This document shows positions 1 through 8,290 of a DNA stretch of 64,000 nt, piece after piece. The stretch lies in contig JAKJHY010000010.1 in assembly GCA_021648845.1 (NCBI GenBank), positions 124,001 to 188,000 of the forward strand, read 5' to 3'. The translations under genes and the position numbers were made by a program. Source of the stretch: Mycobacterium sp. MBM (GTDB lineage Bacteria; Actinomycetota; Actinomycetes; Mycobacteriales; Mycobacteriaceae). How positions within the stretch are numbered: the stretch's first letter is position 1; every line of letters starts with the position of its first letter. The notes beneath the pieces were generated by a model. That model had not been told where the DNA came from and made no database searches. It saw only the letters and a list, made by a program, of their open reading frames with translations.

Positions 1-1
1 C

Positions 2-1204
2 GACGATGGGAAGGCCGCGCACGTGGCCCGCAAAGAGGCCAACGGTGAGCACGAGGAACTCGCCGAGGACGCGGTTGACGACAGCGACGATCCCGATCTG
101 TTCACCAATCCGGTCGGCGGCGGCGGCTTTATCGGCAAATTGCTCAAGAAGCTGCTGTCGTCGGCGCGCAAGACCGGTGGCGACGGAGCCGGTCCGCCGG
201 GCGCGGACACCCCGACCCATCGCACCAACTCGACACGACGCGGGGCCTACGCGGTGTCCTCGACCGCGTCGACGTCCCCCGAGGACGCTGCCGACGTTGC
301 GGTGGACGGGCTGAGGTACCCGGAGTGGGACGGTTCTCGTGGTGCCTACCGACCAGATTGGTGCACTGTGCGGGAAGTGGATCCGACGATCAAGCCCTTC
401 GCCACACAGGCCATCGACAATGCGATCGGCGTTCGCCGGCCGCTTGCCCGGCTCGGTATGGGGTTGCATCGCAGGCATCGGCAGCCGCAGGGGGACGATA
501 TCGATATCGACGCGGCGGTGGAGGCGCGTGTCGAGGCGATGGCAGGCTCGGTACCTGACGAAGCGGTGTACCTCGACAGCCTGCGCAAGAGGCGCGATCT
601 GTCGGTTCTGCTCCTGCTGGATATCTCGGGTTCGGCGTCCGAGCCGGGGACGCTCGGGCGCACCGTGCACCAACAGCAGCGAACGGCGATCGCCAACCTC
701 GCCGTTGCCCTGCACGATCTGGGAGATCGGGTGTCGATCTATGGATACTACTCGCAAGGCCGCGCGGCAGTGAGCATGGTGCCGGTGAAACGCTTCGACG
801 AGCATCTGGATGCAGGTATCTTCCGTCGGCTCAACAGCCTTGAGCCAGGTGCATATTCGCGGTTGGGGGCGGCAATCAGGCACGGTTCGTCGGTGTTGGA
901 GCGCCGAGGCGGGACCTCACGTCGACTACTCGTGGTGCTGACCGACGGTCTGGCCTACGACCACGGTTATGAGCGTGACTACGGTGCCGAGGATTCGCGT
1001 CGAGCGCTCAACGAGGCGCGGCGCCGGGGAGTCGGGTGCGTGTGTCTCACCGTGGGGGCCGGCACCGACGCTCGATCGCTGAAGAAGGTATTCGGTACCG
1101 CCGCGCACGCCACGGTCGGCCAGCCTGAACGACTCGTCGGGGTCATCGGTCCACTGTTCCGGTCGGCGGTTCGGTCGGCCGAGGTGCGTAGGCGGATCTC
1201 CTGA
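2..1204 (+). CDS. VWA-domain protein, NorD/CbbO-like (5' end outside window)
   Basis: The reading frame is open to the left edge, so the true start is outside the window. NorD/CbbO proteins are usually around 600 residues and about 400 are present here. An acidic, low-complexity stretch comes first, then a YPEWD...YRPDWC segment typical of NorD/CbbO, then a von Willebrand A domain. The domain has a MIDAS signature DISGSAS (Asp codon at 620) and a later LTDG aspartate. Family members work with a MoxR-type AAA ATPase to remodel or load metal enzymes, and such an ATPase is the next gene. The VWA gene preceding the ATPase gene is the reverse of the common norQ-norD order. Which enzyme the pair serves cannot be told from the window. 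Confidence 0.8.
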   Translation, partial: DDGKAAHVARKEANGEHEELAEDAVDDSDDPDLFTNPVGGGGFIGKLLKKLLSSARKTGGDGAGPPGADTPTHRTNSTRRGAYAVSSTASTSPEDAADVAVDGLRYPEWDGSRGAYRPDWCTVREVDPTIKPFATQAIDNAIGVRRPLARLGMGLHRRHRQPQGDDIDIDAAVEARVEAMAGSVPDEAVYLDSLRKRRDLSVLLLLDISGSASEPGTLGRTVHQQQRTAIANLAVALHDLGDRVSIYGYYSQGRAAVSMVPVKRFDEHLDAGIFRRLNSLEPGAYSRLGAAIRHGSSVLERRGGTSRRLLVVLTDGLAYDHGYERDYGAEDSRRALNEARRRGVGCVCLTVGAGTDARSLKKVFGTAAHATVGQPERLVGVIGPLFRSAVRSAEVRRRIS

Positions 1205-1286
1205 ACAGCAGGGTCGAGTACGAAAATAATTGTGTTGCACAGGGTTCTGAGTTTTCGAGGCATTCCGGCCGTCGAGTAAAACACCC

Positions 1287-1314
1287 TTGAACCAAACATC
1301 TGTTTCGCGATAGT
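1287..1314 (+). promoter_or_regulatory. Promoter with inverted repeat in the spacer
   Basis: A TTGAAC (1287-1292) and a GATAGT (1309-1314) are 16 bases apart. Between them lies the perfect inverted repeat AAACATCTGTTT (1294-1305). The position suggests a repressor site controlling the MoxR ATPase gene and perhaps the operon after it. A closely related repeat, AAACATTTGTTC, sits upstream of the SDR gene that starts at 29374. Confidence 0.45.
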
Positions 1315-1354
1315 GTCGAGAAGCCGCAACGGTGCGGCTGGCAGGAAGGGTGCA

Positions 1355-2206
1355 ATGGCAAACGAGACTCGACTCGCGCACCAGAACGGAGCCGGATCGC
1401 AGGTTGCGGCTCAGCGGCCCTATTACCAATCGGTCGGCAACGAGCAGGCGGTTTTCAAGGCGGCATATCGACAGGGCCTGTCCCTGGTGCTGAAGGGCCC
1501 GACGGGCTGCGGCAAGACTCGCTTCGTCGAGGCGATGGCCCACGATCTGGGTCGACCGCTGATCACCGTGTCCTGCCATGACGATCTGACCACAGCAGAC
1601 CTGGTGGGCCGGTACCTGCTGAGGGGTGACGAAACGGTTTGGGTCGACGGGCCTCTGACTCGCGCGGTCCGCGAGGGTGCAATCTGCTATCTCGACGAGG
1701 TGGTCGAAGCCCGGCAGGACACCACGGTCGTATTGCATCCGCTCGGCGACCATCGGCGGCAGTTGCCGATCGAGCGTCTCGGAATCACCCTGGATGCAGC
1801 ACCGGGCTTCGGCCTTGTGGTCTCCTACAACCCGGGCTATCAGAGTGTTCTCAAAGATCTTAAGGATTCCACCCGCCAGCGCATGGTCGCCATCGAGTTC
1901 GGCTATCCCACATCCGAAGTCGAGGAGGCGATCGTCATCCACGAATCTGGCGTGGACGCGACGATTGCCGCCCAGCTGGTGAGATTCGCCCAGGCCATTC
2001 GTCGCCTGGAGACCGGCGGGCTACGGGAGGTGGCATCCACTCGTGTGCTCATCGCTGCAGGGCAGTTGATCTCCGAGGGTTTGTCCATCGTCGACGCCGC
2101 CAGGGCGGCGGTCGCGGGACCGCTCACCGATGATCCGACGGTCGGTCGTGGCCTCCGCGAGATGATCGACGTCTACCTGGGTGAGAGTGCTTCCCCCTCC
2201 GGGTGA
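1355..2206 (+). CDS. MoxR-family AAA ATPase (NorQ/CbbQ-like)
   Basis: A 283-residue ATPase with Walker A GPTGCGKT near residues 44-51 and a Walker B-like AICYLDEV segment. MoxR ATPases of the NorQ/CbbQ type pair with VWA proteins such as the preceding gene and use ATP to activate or insert metal into a target enzyme. The ATG at 1355 is chosen because AGGAAGGG lies at 1343-1350; a GTG 42 bases upstream in the same frame overlaps the probable -10 hexamer. The gap of 150 bases from the VWA gene holds its own promoter-like sequence, so the two may not be strictly co-transcribed. The call as a MoxR ATPase is firm, the target is unknown. Confidence 0.88.
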   Translation: MANETRLAHQNGAGSQVAAQRPYYQSVGNEQAVFKAAYRQGLSLVLKGPTGCGKTRFVEAMAHDLGRPLITVSCHDDLTTADLVGRYLLRGDETVWVDGPLTRAVREGAICYLDEVVEARQDTTVVLHPLGDHRRQLPIERLGITLDAAPGFGLVVSYNPGYQSVLKDLKDSTRQRMVAIEFGYPTSEVEEAIVIHESGVDATIAAQLVRFAQAIRRLETGGLREVASTRVLIAAGQLISEGLSIVDAARAAVAGPLTDDPTVGRGLREMIDVYLGESASPSG

Positions 2207-2238
2207 TTGACGGCAGGTAGCGCCGGCGTTAGTGTCTG

Positions 2239-2248
2239 AACAAATATT
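2239..2248. promoter_or_regulatory. Weak copy of the AAACA-N2-TGTTT operator
   Basis: AACAAATATT lies 26 bases before the start of the substrate-binding-like gene. It matches the 1294 and 29411 repeats in one half only (AACA, then TATT instead of TGTT). It is listed because its location fits, but chance similarity is possible. Confidence 0.25.
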
Positions 2249-2274
2249 AGGTCATAGATCGCATGGAGGTGGCG

Positions 2275-3387
2275 GTGTCCTACGAGAGCAAGACCGACCC
2301 GATCAAAGTCGGTTACCTGATGGACTTCACGCTGGCCGCGGATTTCCCGAAGGATTTGCTTGACTCGTTCGTCCAGTCGTTGGACCTCGTCTTCGAAGAC
2401 GCTTTGGAACAGGGAATCTTGGATCGACCCGTAGAGGTGATCTACAAGGAGGTCGAGGGTCTCCCCAAGGGAACGGTCAAAGCCGTGATCGACGCCTACG
2501 CCGAACTCGTCGACGAGGGCTGCCTGGTCGTCTTCGGCCCGAATATCACTGACAACGTCGTCCCGACGCGCGAGGCCATCGAGGAGCGCTTCAAGGTGCC
2601 GGCGCTCAGTGTGACCGGAACGGACGACTGGTTGGGGGAGTGGACCTTCTCGTTCCCGCAGGGCTCGATGACCGACGAGCCGATCTTCATTGCCGACCTC
2701 GTCGCCAAGCGGGGAATGAGCACGGTCGGCATCTTGGTCGAGCAGAATCTGATCGGCGAGAGCTATCTGGGCAACATGCGGAAGGCCTGCTTGCGCAAGG
2801 GTATCCGTATCGTAGCCGAGGCGCCGATTGCCCAGACAGCGCAGGACATCAGTGCCGCAGTGTCCACGCTACATGCCGCGGGGGCCGAGGCGATCGTCCA
2901 TTTCGGCTTCGGTTTCGGGGTCGTCTTCATCAACCCCGCGCTTGAAGCCCTCAATTGGGATCCGCCGCGCTTCACCACGACCGCGTTCCAGAACGCGTGG
3001 ATCAATCCTGTGATGTGGAAAGCGTTCATGGGGTGGATCGGTGTGGACCAATACGACGAGGAGAACAAGCTCGGTCAAAAATTCCTGGACCGCTACGAGG
3101 CCAAGTACGGTAACCGCCCCGAGTACTGCGTATCGGTGGTCAACCACGACATTGCCTGGACGCTGGTGCGTGCCTTCGCCGACGCACATCCGTTGAGCCC
3201 ACGCGGCGTCAAGGAGGCGATCGAGCGGGTCAAGATGATGCCCGCGGCAGCAGGTGCTCCCGGAACACGAGTGTCGTTTGGCAAGTGGACCCGACGAGCC
3301 TGGATGGGCGCGGGGTACCTCGTCGCTCGGACATTGGACGCCGACGGCGTCAACTCGCATCTAGTCGACCGATTTGGTCAGGAGTGA
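2275..3387 (+). CDS. Substrate-binding-protein fold (Leu/Ile/Val-binding type) without signal peptide
   Basis: A 370-residue protein with the type I periplasmic-binding fold of branched-chain amino acid ABC receptors: an N-terminal KVGYLMDF strand, VVFGPNITDNV, then a second lobe with STVGILVEQN and further Rossmann-like segments. The start is set at GTG 2275 because GGAGGT (2265-2270) sits four bases before it; an ATG at 2263 overlaps that Shine-Dalgarno. With either start there is no hydrophobic signal sequence or lipobox, so the product should be cytoplasmic. No ABC permease or ATPase gene lies in the window. It is followed four bases later by an AveC-like membrane protein gene. A role as an intracellular ligand-binding or sensor protein is inference. 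Confidence 0.75.
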   Translation: MSYESKTDPIKVGYLMDFTLAADFPKDLLDSFVQSLDLVFEDALEQGILDRPVEVIYKEVEGLPKGTVKAVIDAYAELVDEGCLVVFGPNITDNVVPTREAIEERFKVPALSVTGTDDWLGEWTFSFPQGSMTDEPIFIADLVAKRGMSTVGILVEQNLIGESYLGNMRKACLRKGIRIVAEAPIAQTAQDISAAVSTLHAAGAEAIVHFGFGFGVVFINPALEALNWDPPRFTTTAFQNAWINPVMWKAFMGWIGVDQYDEENKLGQKFLDRYEAKYGNRPEYCVSVVNHDIAWTLVRAFADAHPLSPRGVKEAIERVKMMPAAAGAPGTRVSFGKWTRRAWMGAGYLVARTLDADGVNSHLVDRFGQE

Positions 3388-3391
3388 CCCC

Positions 3392-4534
3392 ATGAGTACC
3401 GAAGAATCCACACCTGTGCTCGTCGATCCCGAAAGACGGCCTCCCGTGCGACGAAAACGCGGCGGATCGCTGGGGTCGTTGTTGGCCGGCCTCGGCCTAC
3501 TAGCGTTCGTCGGCTTGTTCCTCGCGGTGTCGCGGGTCGAACTCCATCCCCGCGTGGCCAACCCGGAAACCGTCGGCAGGCCACGTCCGGTCGAATACCT
3601 CTTCGACTTCGACGGCTGGATGTGGTTCATCCAGGTGGGGACGGCCTTGCTGCTCGTCGCTCTCGTCGTCATCTTCATCGTGGGCTGGCGGCGGAATCCA
3701 GGCAGTCCATTGATGCTGATGTTCCTGTGTACAACGCTGATCGTGTGGCAGGACCCGATCATGAACTGGGCTCCCTATGCGGTGTACAACCCGGATCTCC
3801 TGCACTGGCCGGAGAACTGGTACCTGATCATGATGTCGCCGACGGTTGAGCCGTTCATCGTCTTCGGGTACGTGCTCTTCTACTTCGGCCCGTACTTCCC
3901 CGCGGTGTGGCTCCTGCGCAAGTGGCAGGCCAAGAAAGGTCCCGAGTCATTCGTCAGCCGGCATCCGCTCATCACCCTCGGTCTGCTCGTGCTCGTCATC
4001 GGGTTCTGGTTCGACGCCGCACTCGAGGTCGGATCCATCCGCACCGGCCTCTACATCTATTCCCAGGTCATTCCGTTCGGCTCGATCTTCGTGGGCACGC
4101 CCTTCCAGTTCCCGTTGATATGGGAGTCCTTCGCCGTCACGTTCGTGATGATCCCGGCGGCCATCCTGGTGTACCGCGATGACACCGGGAAGTCGGTGGC
4201 CGAGAAGCTCGCCGCGAAGGCCAAGTTGTTCCCGGCCAAGCCCGTGTTGGGCACCTTCCTGGTGATGTTCGCGATCATCAACGTGTCCTACTTCGCCTAC
4301 GGGGCGTGGTTCTGGGGAATCAAGGCAAGCGGTCTTGCGACGTCGGTGGCATGCCCCTGGCCGTATCCGGAAGCGAAAGTTTACGACCCACAGGGCTACT
4401 ACCGGGCAAACGGGGCGGAGGGGCCCTACTCGGTCGGGAAATGGGCGACCTGGCAGCAGGGTCCATTCGCCGACACCGACGTCGAACTCGGATCGAAGAG
4501 TAATCGCTGCGCCACAGAGGGTTCCGATGGCTGA
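3392..4534 (+). CDS. AveC-like (spirocyclase AveC family) polytopic membrane protein
   Basis: A 380-residue protein with a basic N-terminus (PPVRRKRGG) followed by about seven or eight hydrophobic segments, the first near residues 28-46 and others near 80-100, 107-125 and 153-175. Between the membrane parts are aromatic and acidic loops such as WQDPIMNWAPY and WFDAALE. It resembles the AveC family, named for the avermectin protein that carries out spiroketal formation; mycobacterial members have no settled function. AGGAG at 3380-3384 selects ATG 3392. The end overlaps the following SDR gene by eight bases, and the upstream gene ends four bases before, so the genes are translationally linked. 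A second member lies at 32929. Family assignment is from recalled sequence character, not a search. Confidence 0.7.
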   Translation: MSTEESTPVLVDPERRPPVRRKRGGSLGSLLAGLGLLAFVGLFLAVSRVELHPRVANPETVGRPRPVEYLFDFDGWMWFIQVGTALLLVALVVIFIVGWRRNPGSPLMLMFLCTTLIVWQDPIMNWAPYAVYNPDLLHWPENWYLIMMSPTVEPFIVFGYVLFYFGPYFPAVWLLRKWQAKKGPESFVSRHPLITLGLLVLVIGFWFDAALEVGSIRTGLYIYSQVIPFGSIFVGTPFQFPLIWESFAVTFVMIPAAILVYRDDTGKSVAEKLAAKAKLFPAKPVLGTFLVMFAIINVSYFAYGAWFWGIKASGLATSVACPWPYPEAKVYDPQGYYRANGAEGPYSVGKWATWQQGPFADTDVELGSKSNRCATEGSDG

Positions 4535-5537
4535 GTCACGCAGCGTGGTCATCACGGGCGGCTCGAGGGGGCTCGGCTTCGCCTCGGCGGTGCGACTCTA
4601 CCGTGAGGGATGGCAGGTGCTCGCCACCATGCGGACGCCCGAGCGCGGAATGCCGCTGTTGCGTGAGGCCACCGGCGCCGCCGAGAACGATGAGCGCCTC
4701 ATCGGGATCCCGTTGGATCTCCTGGATCCGGCGTCGATCGATGCCGCGGCCAAGGAGATCGGGGAGCGTACCGGGGCACCGTATGCCATCGTGCACAACG
4801 CCGGAATCTCGGCAGCCGGGATGGTCGAGGAAACAGACACGACGTTGTGGCAGGACATGTTCACCACCCATGTCATCGCGCCGGTGGCCTTGACGAAAGC
4901 TCTGCTGCCGTCGATGCGTGCTGCCGGGCGGGGGCGCATCGTTCTGGTCAGCAGTGCGGCCGGGGTACGTGGGCAGCCTGCGACCGGGCCCTACTCTGCG
5001 AGCAAGGGCGCGATGGAGCGGTGGGGCGAGTCTCTCGCATTCGAGCTCGCTCCCTTCGGAATCGGGGTCACGGTGCTGGTCACCGGCACCTACGACACCG
5101 AGATCATCACCGATGCGGGCTCCACCGATGTTCGGGACTTTACCGGCCCCTACGCCCGGCTGCACCAGACCATGGACAGCCGCGGCCGCTACGCCATCAA
5201 GTTCGCCCGCTCGCCCGAGCTCTTCACAACTGGACTGGTGAAAGCCCTCGACGATCAGGGCGCGTTCCGCCGACACGGCCTTGGTCCGGATGCGTCGATG
5301 CTGCTGGTATCCAACAGGATTCTGCCTGCATCCGGAATGCACCACATGTCGCGGATCGTGCTGGGCATTCCCCGCTTCGGCTCGATGCGCGACGGTGCCT
5401 GGCCGTTGACGACGGCGCAGCGCGCAATGGTGTCCGCGGCCAAGGTGATCCCTCAGCCGGTCATGACGAAGCTCGTGTCGTTGGCGTCACGGCTCTCGCC
5501 GGCACAGTCCGCGCCCGAGGAGAGTGTGAACAGATGA
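4527..5537 (+). CDS. Short-chain dehydrogenase/reductase
   Basis: A 336-residue classical SDR. It has TGGSRGLG near residues 10-17 for NAD(P) binding, an NAG motif in IVHNAG, and a catalytic Ser plus YSASK near residue 155. The start ATG 4527 overlaps the end of the AveC-like gene by eight bases; a longer frame upstream lies wholly within that gene. The C-terminal extension beyond residue 250 is longer than in a minimal SDR. The stop overlaps the next start as ATGA, so it is co-expressed with the aldehyde dehydrogenase. A plausible role is oxidation of an alcohol made by the downstream P450s, with the dehydrogenase taking the aldehyde further; the substrate is not known. Confidence 0.85.
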   Translation: MAESRSVVITGGSRGLGFASAVRLYREGWQVLATMRTPERGMPLLREATGAAENDERLIGIPLDLLDPASIDAAAKEIGERTGAPYAIVHNAGISAAGMVEETDTTLWQDMFTTHVIAPVALTKALLPSMRAAGRGRIVLVSSAAGVRGQPATGPYSASKGAMERWGESLAFELAPFGIGVTVLVTGTYDTEIITDAGSTDVRDFTGPYARLHQTMDSRGRYAIKFARSPELFTTGLVKALDDQGAFRRHGLGPDASMLLVSNRILPASGMHHMSRIVLGIPRFGSMRDGAWPLTTAQRAMVSAAKVIPQPVMTKLVSLASRLSPAQSAPEESVNR

Positions 5538-7018
5538 CCGATTCCACCACGATGACGTTCGAATCGAAGATGATGATCGACGGCGAGCTCGTTGACGGTC
5601 AGTCAGGAACGTTCACCAACATCAATCCGGCGACCGAAGAGGTCATCGGCGAGGTCGCCGATGCGTCGGTGGCCGATATGAATCGCGCGATAGACGCGGC
5701 CCGGCGGTCCTTCGACGAGACCGACTGGTCGACGAATCGTGAATTGCGTAAGCGTTGCCTCCTACAGTTGCACGAGGCAATCGAGGGTGAACTCGAGGAT
5801 CTGCGAGAAGAACTCATTCTCGAAGTCGGTGCGCCACGGGCGGTCACCCACGGTCCACAGTTGGATGCCCCATTGGAGGACGGCCTCAAATATCCCGCCA
5901 GACTGATCGATTCGTTCGAGTGGGAAGCCGACCTCGGTGACAAGGTCATCTCCGTCACCGGTGTGAACACCAGACGCAAGATCTGGTACGAACCCGTGGG
6001 CGTGGTCGGCGCGATCGTGCCCTGGAACTTTCCGTTCGAGGTGACGATCAACAAGCTGGCGCAGGCGCTGGCCACAGGGAACACCGTGGTGCTCAAACCC
6101 GCTCCCGACACTCCGTTCAACGCCACGAGACTGGGACGATTGATCGCCGAAAAGACCGACATACCCGCGGGCGTCGTCAATGTGGTGACGGCATCGGATC
6201 ACCTCGTCGGTGAGGAGCTCACGCTGTCACCGAAGGTCGACATGATCTCGTTCACCGGATCGACGGCGGTCGGCAAGCGCATCATGGAAAAGGGCGCCTC
6301 CACCATGAAGCGGCTGTTCCTGGAACTCGGCGGAAAGTCGGCGACAATCGTGCTCGACGACGCCGACTTCAACACTGCCTGCCTGATCGGTATCGGTCCG
6401 CTCATGCACGCCGGACAGGGTTGCGCGGCTCCGACCCGAATGTTGCTGCCGCGCGCACGCTATGACGAAGGCGTGGCGATCCTGAAGATGCTTTACGAGA
6501 ACATCAAAGCGGGCGACCCGCAGGACCCCGGCACCATCTGTGGGCCGGTGATCTCGGCCAAGCAGCAACAGCGTATTCAGGGTCTCATCCGCAAGGGGGT
6601 GGACGAGGGCGCGACGATGCTCGTCGGCAGCCCCGAGCCGCCCAAGGAATTCGATCGCGGCTTCTGGGTCACGCCAACGCTCTTCACCGACGTGGACAAC
6701 TCGATGACCATTGCCCAGGAGGAGATCTTCGGTCCGGTGCTGGCCGTCATCCCCTATGACGACGAGGACGACGCGGTACGAATCGCCAACGACAGCGTGT
6801 ACGGGTTGGCGGGGAACGTGATGTCGAGCTCGAACGAAAGAGCCCTGTCGGTGGCGCGTCGCCTGCGCGCCGGATTCATCGGGCTGAATGGCACTGCGGG
6901 ATACAGCGCCGACGTGCCCTTCGGAGGTTACAAAGACAGCGGTGTCGGACGCCAGAACGGACTGGCCGGATTCCACCAGTACACCGAGATCAAATCCGTG
7001 GCCTACCCGGCCACCTGA
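5534..7018 (+). CDS. Aldehyde dehydrogenase (NAD(P)-dependent)
   Basis: A 494-residue enzyme of the usual ALDH length. The nucleophile Cys297 lies in GQGCAAPTR, the general base Glu264 in LELGGKS, the FTGSTAVG loop binds the dinucleotide, and PWNFPFE is the typical oxyanion Asn region. The reaction is aldehyde to carboxylate in the cytoplasm. ATG 5534 shares ATGA with the SDR stop, and the P450 gene starts ten bases after this stop, so the order SDR-ALDH-P450 is one unit. The pair fits stepwise oxidation of an alcohol to an acid before CoA activation by ligases encoded further along. Confidence 0.93.
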   Translation: MTDSTTMTFESKMMIDGELVDGQSGTFTNINPATEEVIGEVADASVADMNRAIDAARRSFDETDWSTNRELRKRCLLQLHEAIEGELEDLREELILEVGAPRAVTHGPQLDAPLEDGLKYPARLIDSFEWEADLGDKVISVTGVNTRRKIWYEPVGVVGAIVPWNFPFEVTINKLAQALATGNTVVLKPAPDTPFNATRLGRLIAEKTDIPAGVVNVVTASDHLVGEELTLSPKVDMISFTGSTAVGKRIMEKGASTMKRLFLELGGKSATIVLDDADFNTACLIGIGPLMHAGQGCAAPTRMLLPRARYDEGVAILKMLYENIKAGDPQDPGTICGPVISAKQQQRIQGLIRKGVDEGATMLVGSPEPPKEFDRGFWVTPTLFTDVDNSMTIAQEEIFGPVLAVIPYDDEDDAVRIANDSVYGLAGNVMSSSNERALSVARRLRAGFIGLNGTAGYSADVPFGGYKDSGVGRQNGLAGFHQYTEIKSVAYPAT

Positions 7019-7028
7019 GAGGAGCACC

Positions 7029-8243
7029 ATGTCGGAGCTTTTCGACGAACTTGAGGATTTTGCGTCCTTCGACGATGTCGTCTCGGGCGACGTTCGCGAT
7101 CCCTACCCGGAGCTGGCCAGACAGCGTCACGAGATGCCGATCCAGCGCATCGACATGTCGACAATGCCTGGCGAAGAAGGCAAACCCGTCTTCATCGTCT
7201 ACCGCCACGAGGACATCCAGACGATGCTGAAGGACCACGAGACCTTCTCGTCGCAGGCCGTGATCCAGATCTTCGGTGACGTCCTCGGCCACGGTGTGAT
7301 GCTGGGTATGGACGAACCCGTCCACGGCCGACTGCGTTCTCTGGTGACCAAGGCATTCACCCAGAAGGCCCTGGCCCGGTGGGAAGAGGAGATCGTCGGC
7401 CGCATCGGAAATGAGCTGATCGACGGCTTCGCAGGCAATGGCTCAACGGATTTGGTGAAGACGTTCACGTTTCCCTATCCGAGTCGCATCATCGCCGCCC
7501 TGCTCGGACTGCCCGAAGAAGACTTCCCGCAGTTTCAACGCTGGTCGGTCTCGATGCTCAGCTACACGATCAATCCCGAGCGGGGGCTGGCGGCTTCCAA
7601 GGCTCTGGTCGAGTACTTCACCCCGATTCTCGAGGCGCGCCGCAAAGATCCCCGCGAGGATCTCATCAGCAGCCTCGCCGCGGCAGAGATCGACGGGCAG
7701 AAGCTGGCCGACGAGGACATCCACTCGTTTATCCGGCTCCTGCTGCCGGCCGGTGTGGAGACCACTTACCGTTCCCTCGGCAGCCTCCTGTTCGCGCTCC
7801 TCACCCACCCAGAACAACTGGACGCCATTCGTGCCGACCGCTCGCTGATCCCCCAGGCCATCGAAGAGGCTGTGCGTTGGGATGCGCCGCTGCTGAACAT
7901 CACCCGTGTCGCCACCCGCGATACCGAGCTGGCCGGAGTCCCCATACCGCAGGGTTCGTCGGTCATGCCGATGCTCGGTGCGGCCAACCGCCAGGAGGAC
8001 CGTTATGTCGAACCGGACCGGTTCGACATCTTCCGGCAGCAGAAGGTCCCCATCAGTTGGGGGCACGGTGTGCACGTGTGCCTGGGTATGCATCTCGCGC
8101 GCTTGGAGATGCGCACCGCCATCAACCTGTTGCTGGATCGGCTGCCGAACCTGCGGATGGATCCCGACGGCGACGATCCGCACATCCGCGGCATGGTCTT
8201 CCGCTCACCGACGTCCCTTCCGGTCCTGTTCGACCCGGCGTGA
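7029..8243 (+). CDS. Cytochrome P450 (first of five)
   Basis: A 404-residue bacterial class I P450. The I-helix reads AGVETT, the K-helix ExxR is in EEAVRW, and the heme loop is SWGHGVHVCLG with Cys351 as the iron ligand. The usual Phe at the start of that loop is Trp. GAGGAG lies just before ATG 7029; an upstream in-frame start would sit inside the ALDH gene. Electrons should come from a ferredoxin such as the one encoded at 14263-14457, since no reductase domain is present. The gene follows SDR and ALDH genes closely, suggesting it makes the hydroxylated substrate for them. No CYP family number is assigned. Confidence 0.93.
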   Translation: MSELFDELEDFASFDDVVSGDVRDPYPELARQRHEMPIQRIDMSTMPGEEGKPVFIVYRHEDIQTMLKDHETFSSQAVIQIFGDVLGHGVMLGMDEPVHGRLRSLVTKAFTQKALARWEEEIVGRIGNELIDGFAGNGSTDLVKTFTFPYPSRIIAALLGLPEEDFPQFQRWSVSMLSYTINPERGLAASKALVEYFTPILEARRKDPREDLISSLAAAEIDGQKLADEDIHSFIRLLLPAGVETTYRSLGSLLFALLTHPEQLDAIRADRSLIPQAIEEAVRWDAPLLNITRVATRDTELAGVPIPQGSSVMPMLGAANRQEDRYVEPDRFDIFRQQKVPISWGHGVHVCLGMHLARLEMRTAINLLLDRLPNLRMDPDGDDPHIRGMVFRSPTSLPVLFDPA

Positions 8244-8290
8244 GACGTCGACCACCGCTCGCTTTCATCGAAAGGAATGTCGAGAAGACC

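Noticed and set aside
1294..1305. AAACATCTGTTT as a KstR site
   Set aside because: KstR sites, as I recall them, have AAC-N2-GTT at their core; here the AAC and GTT are four bases apart, so it is not that motif.
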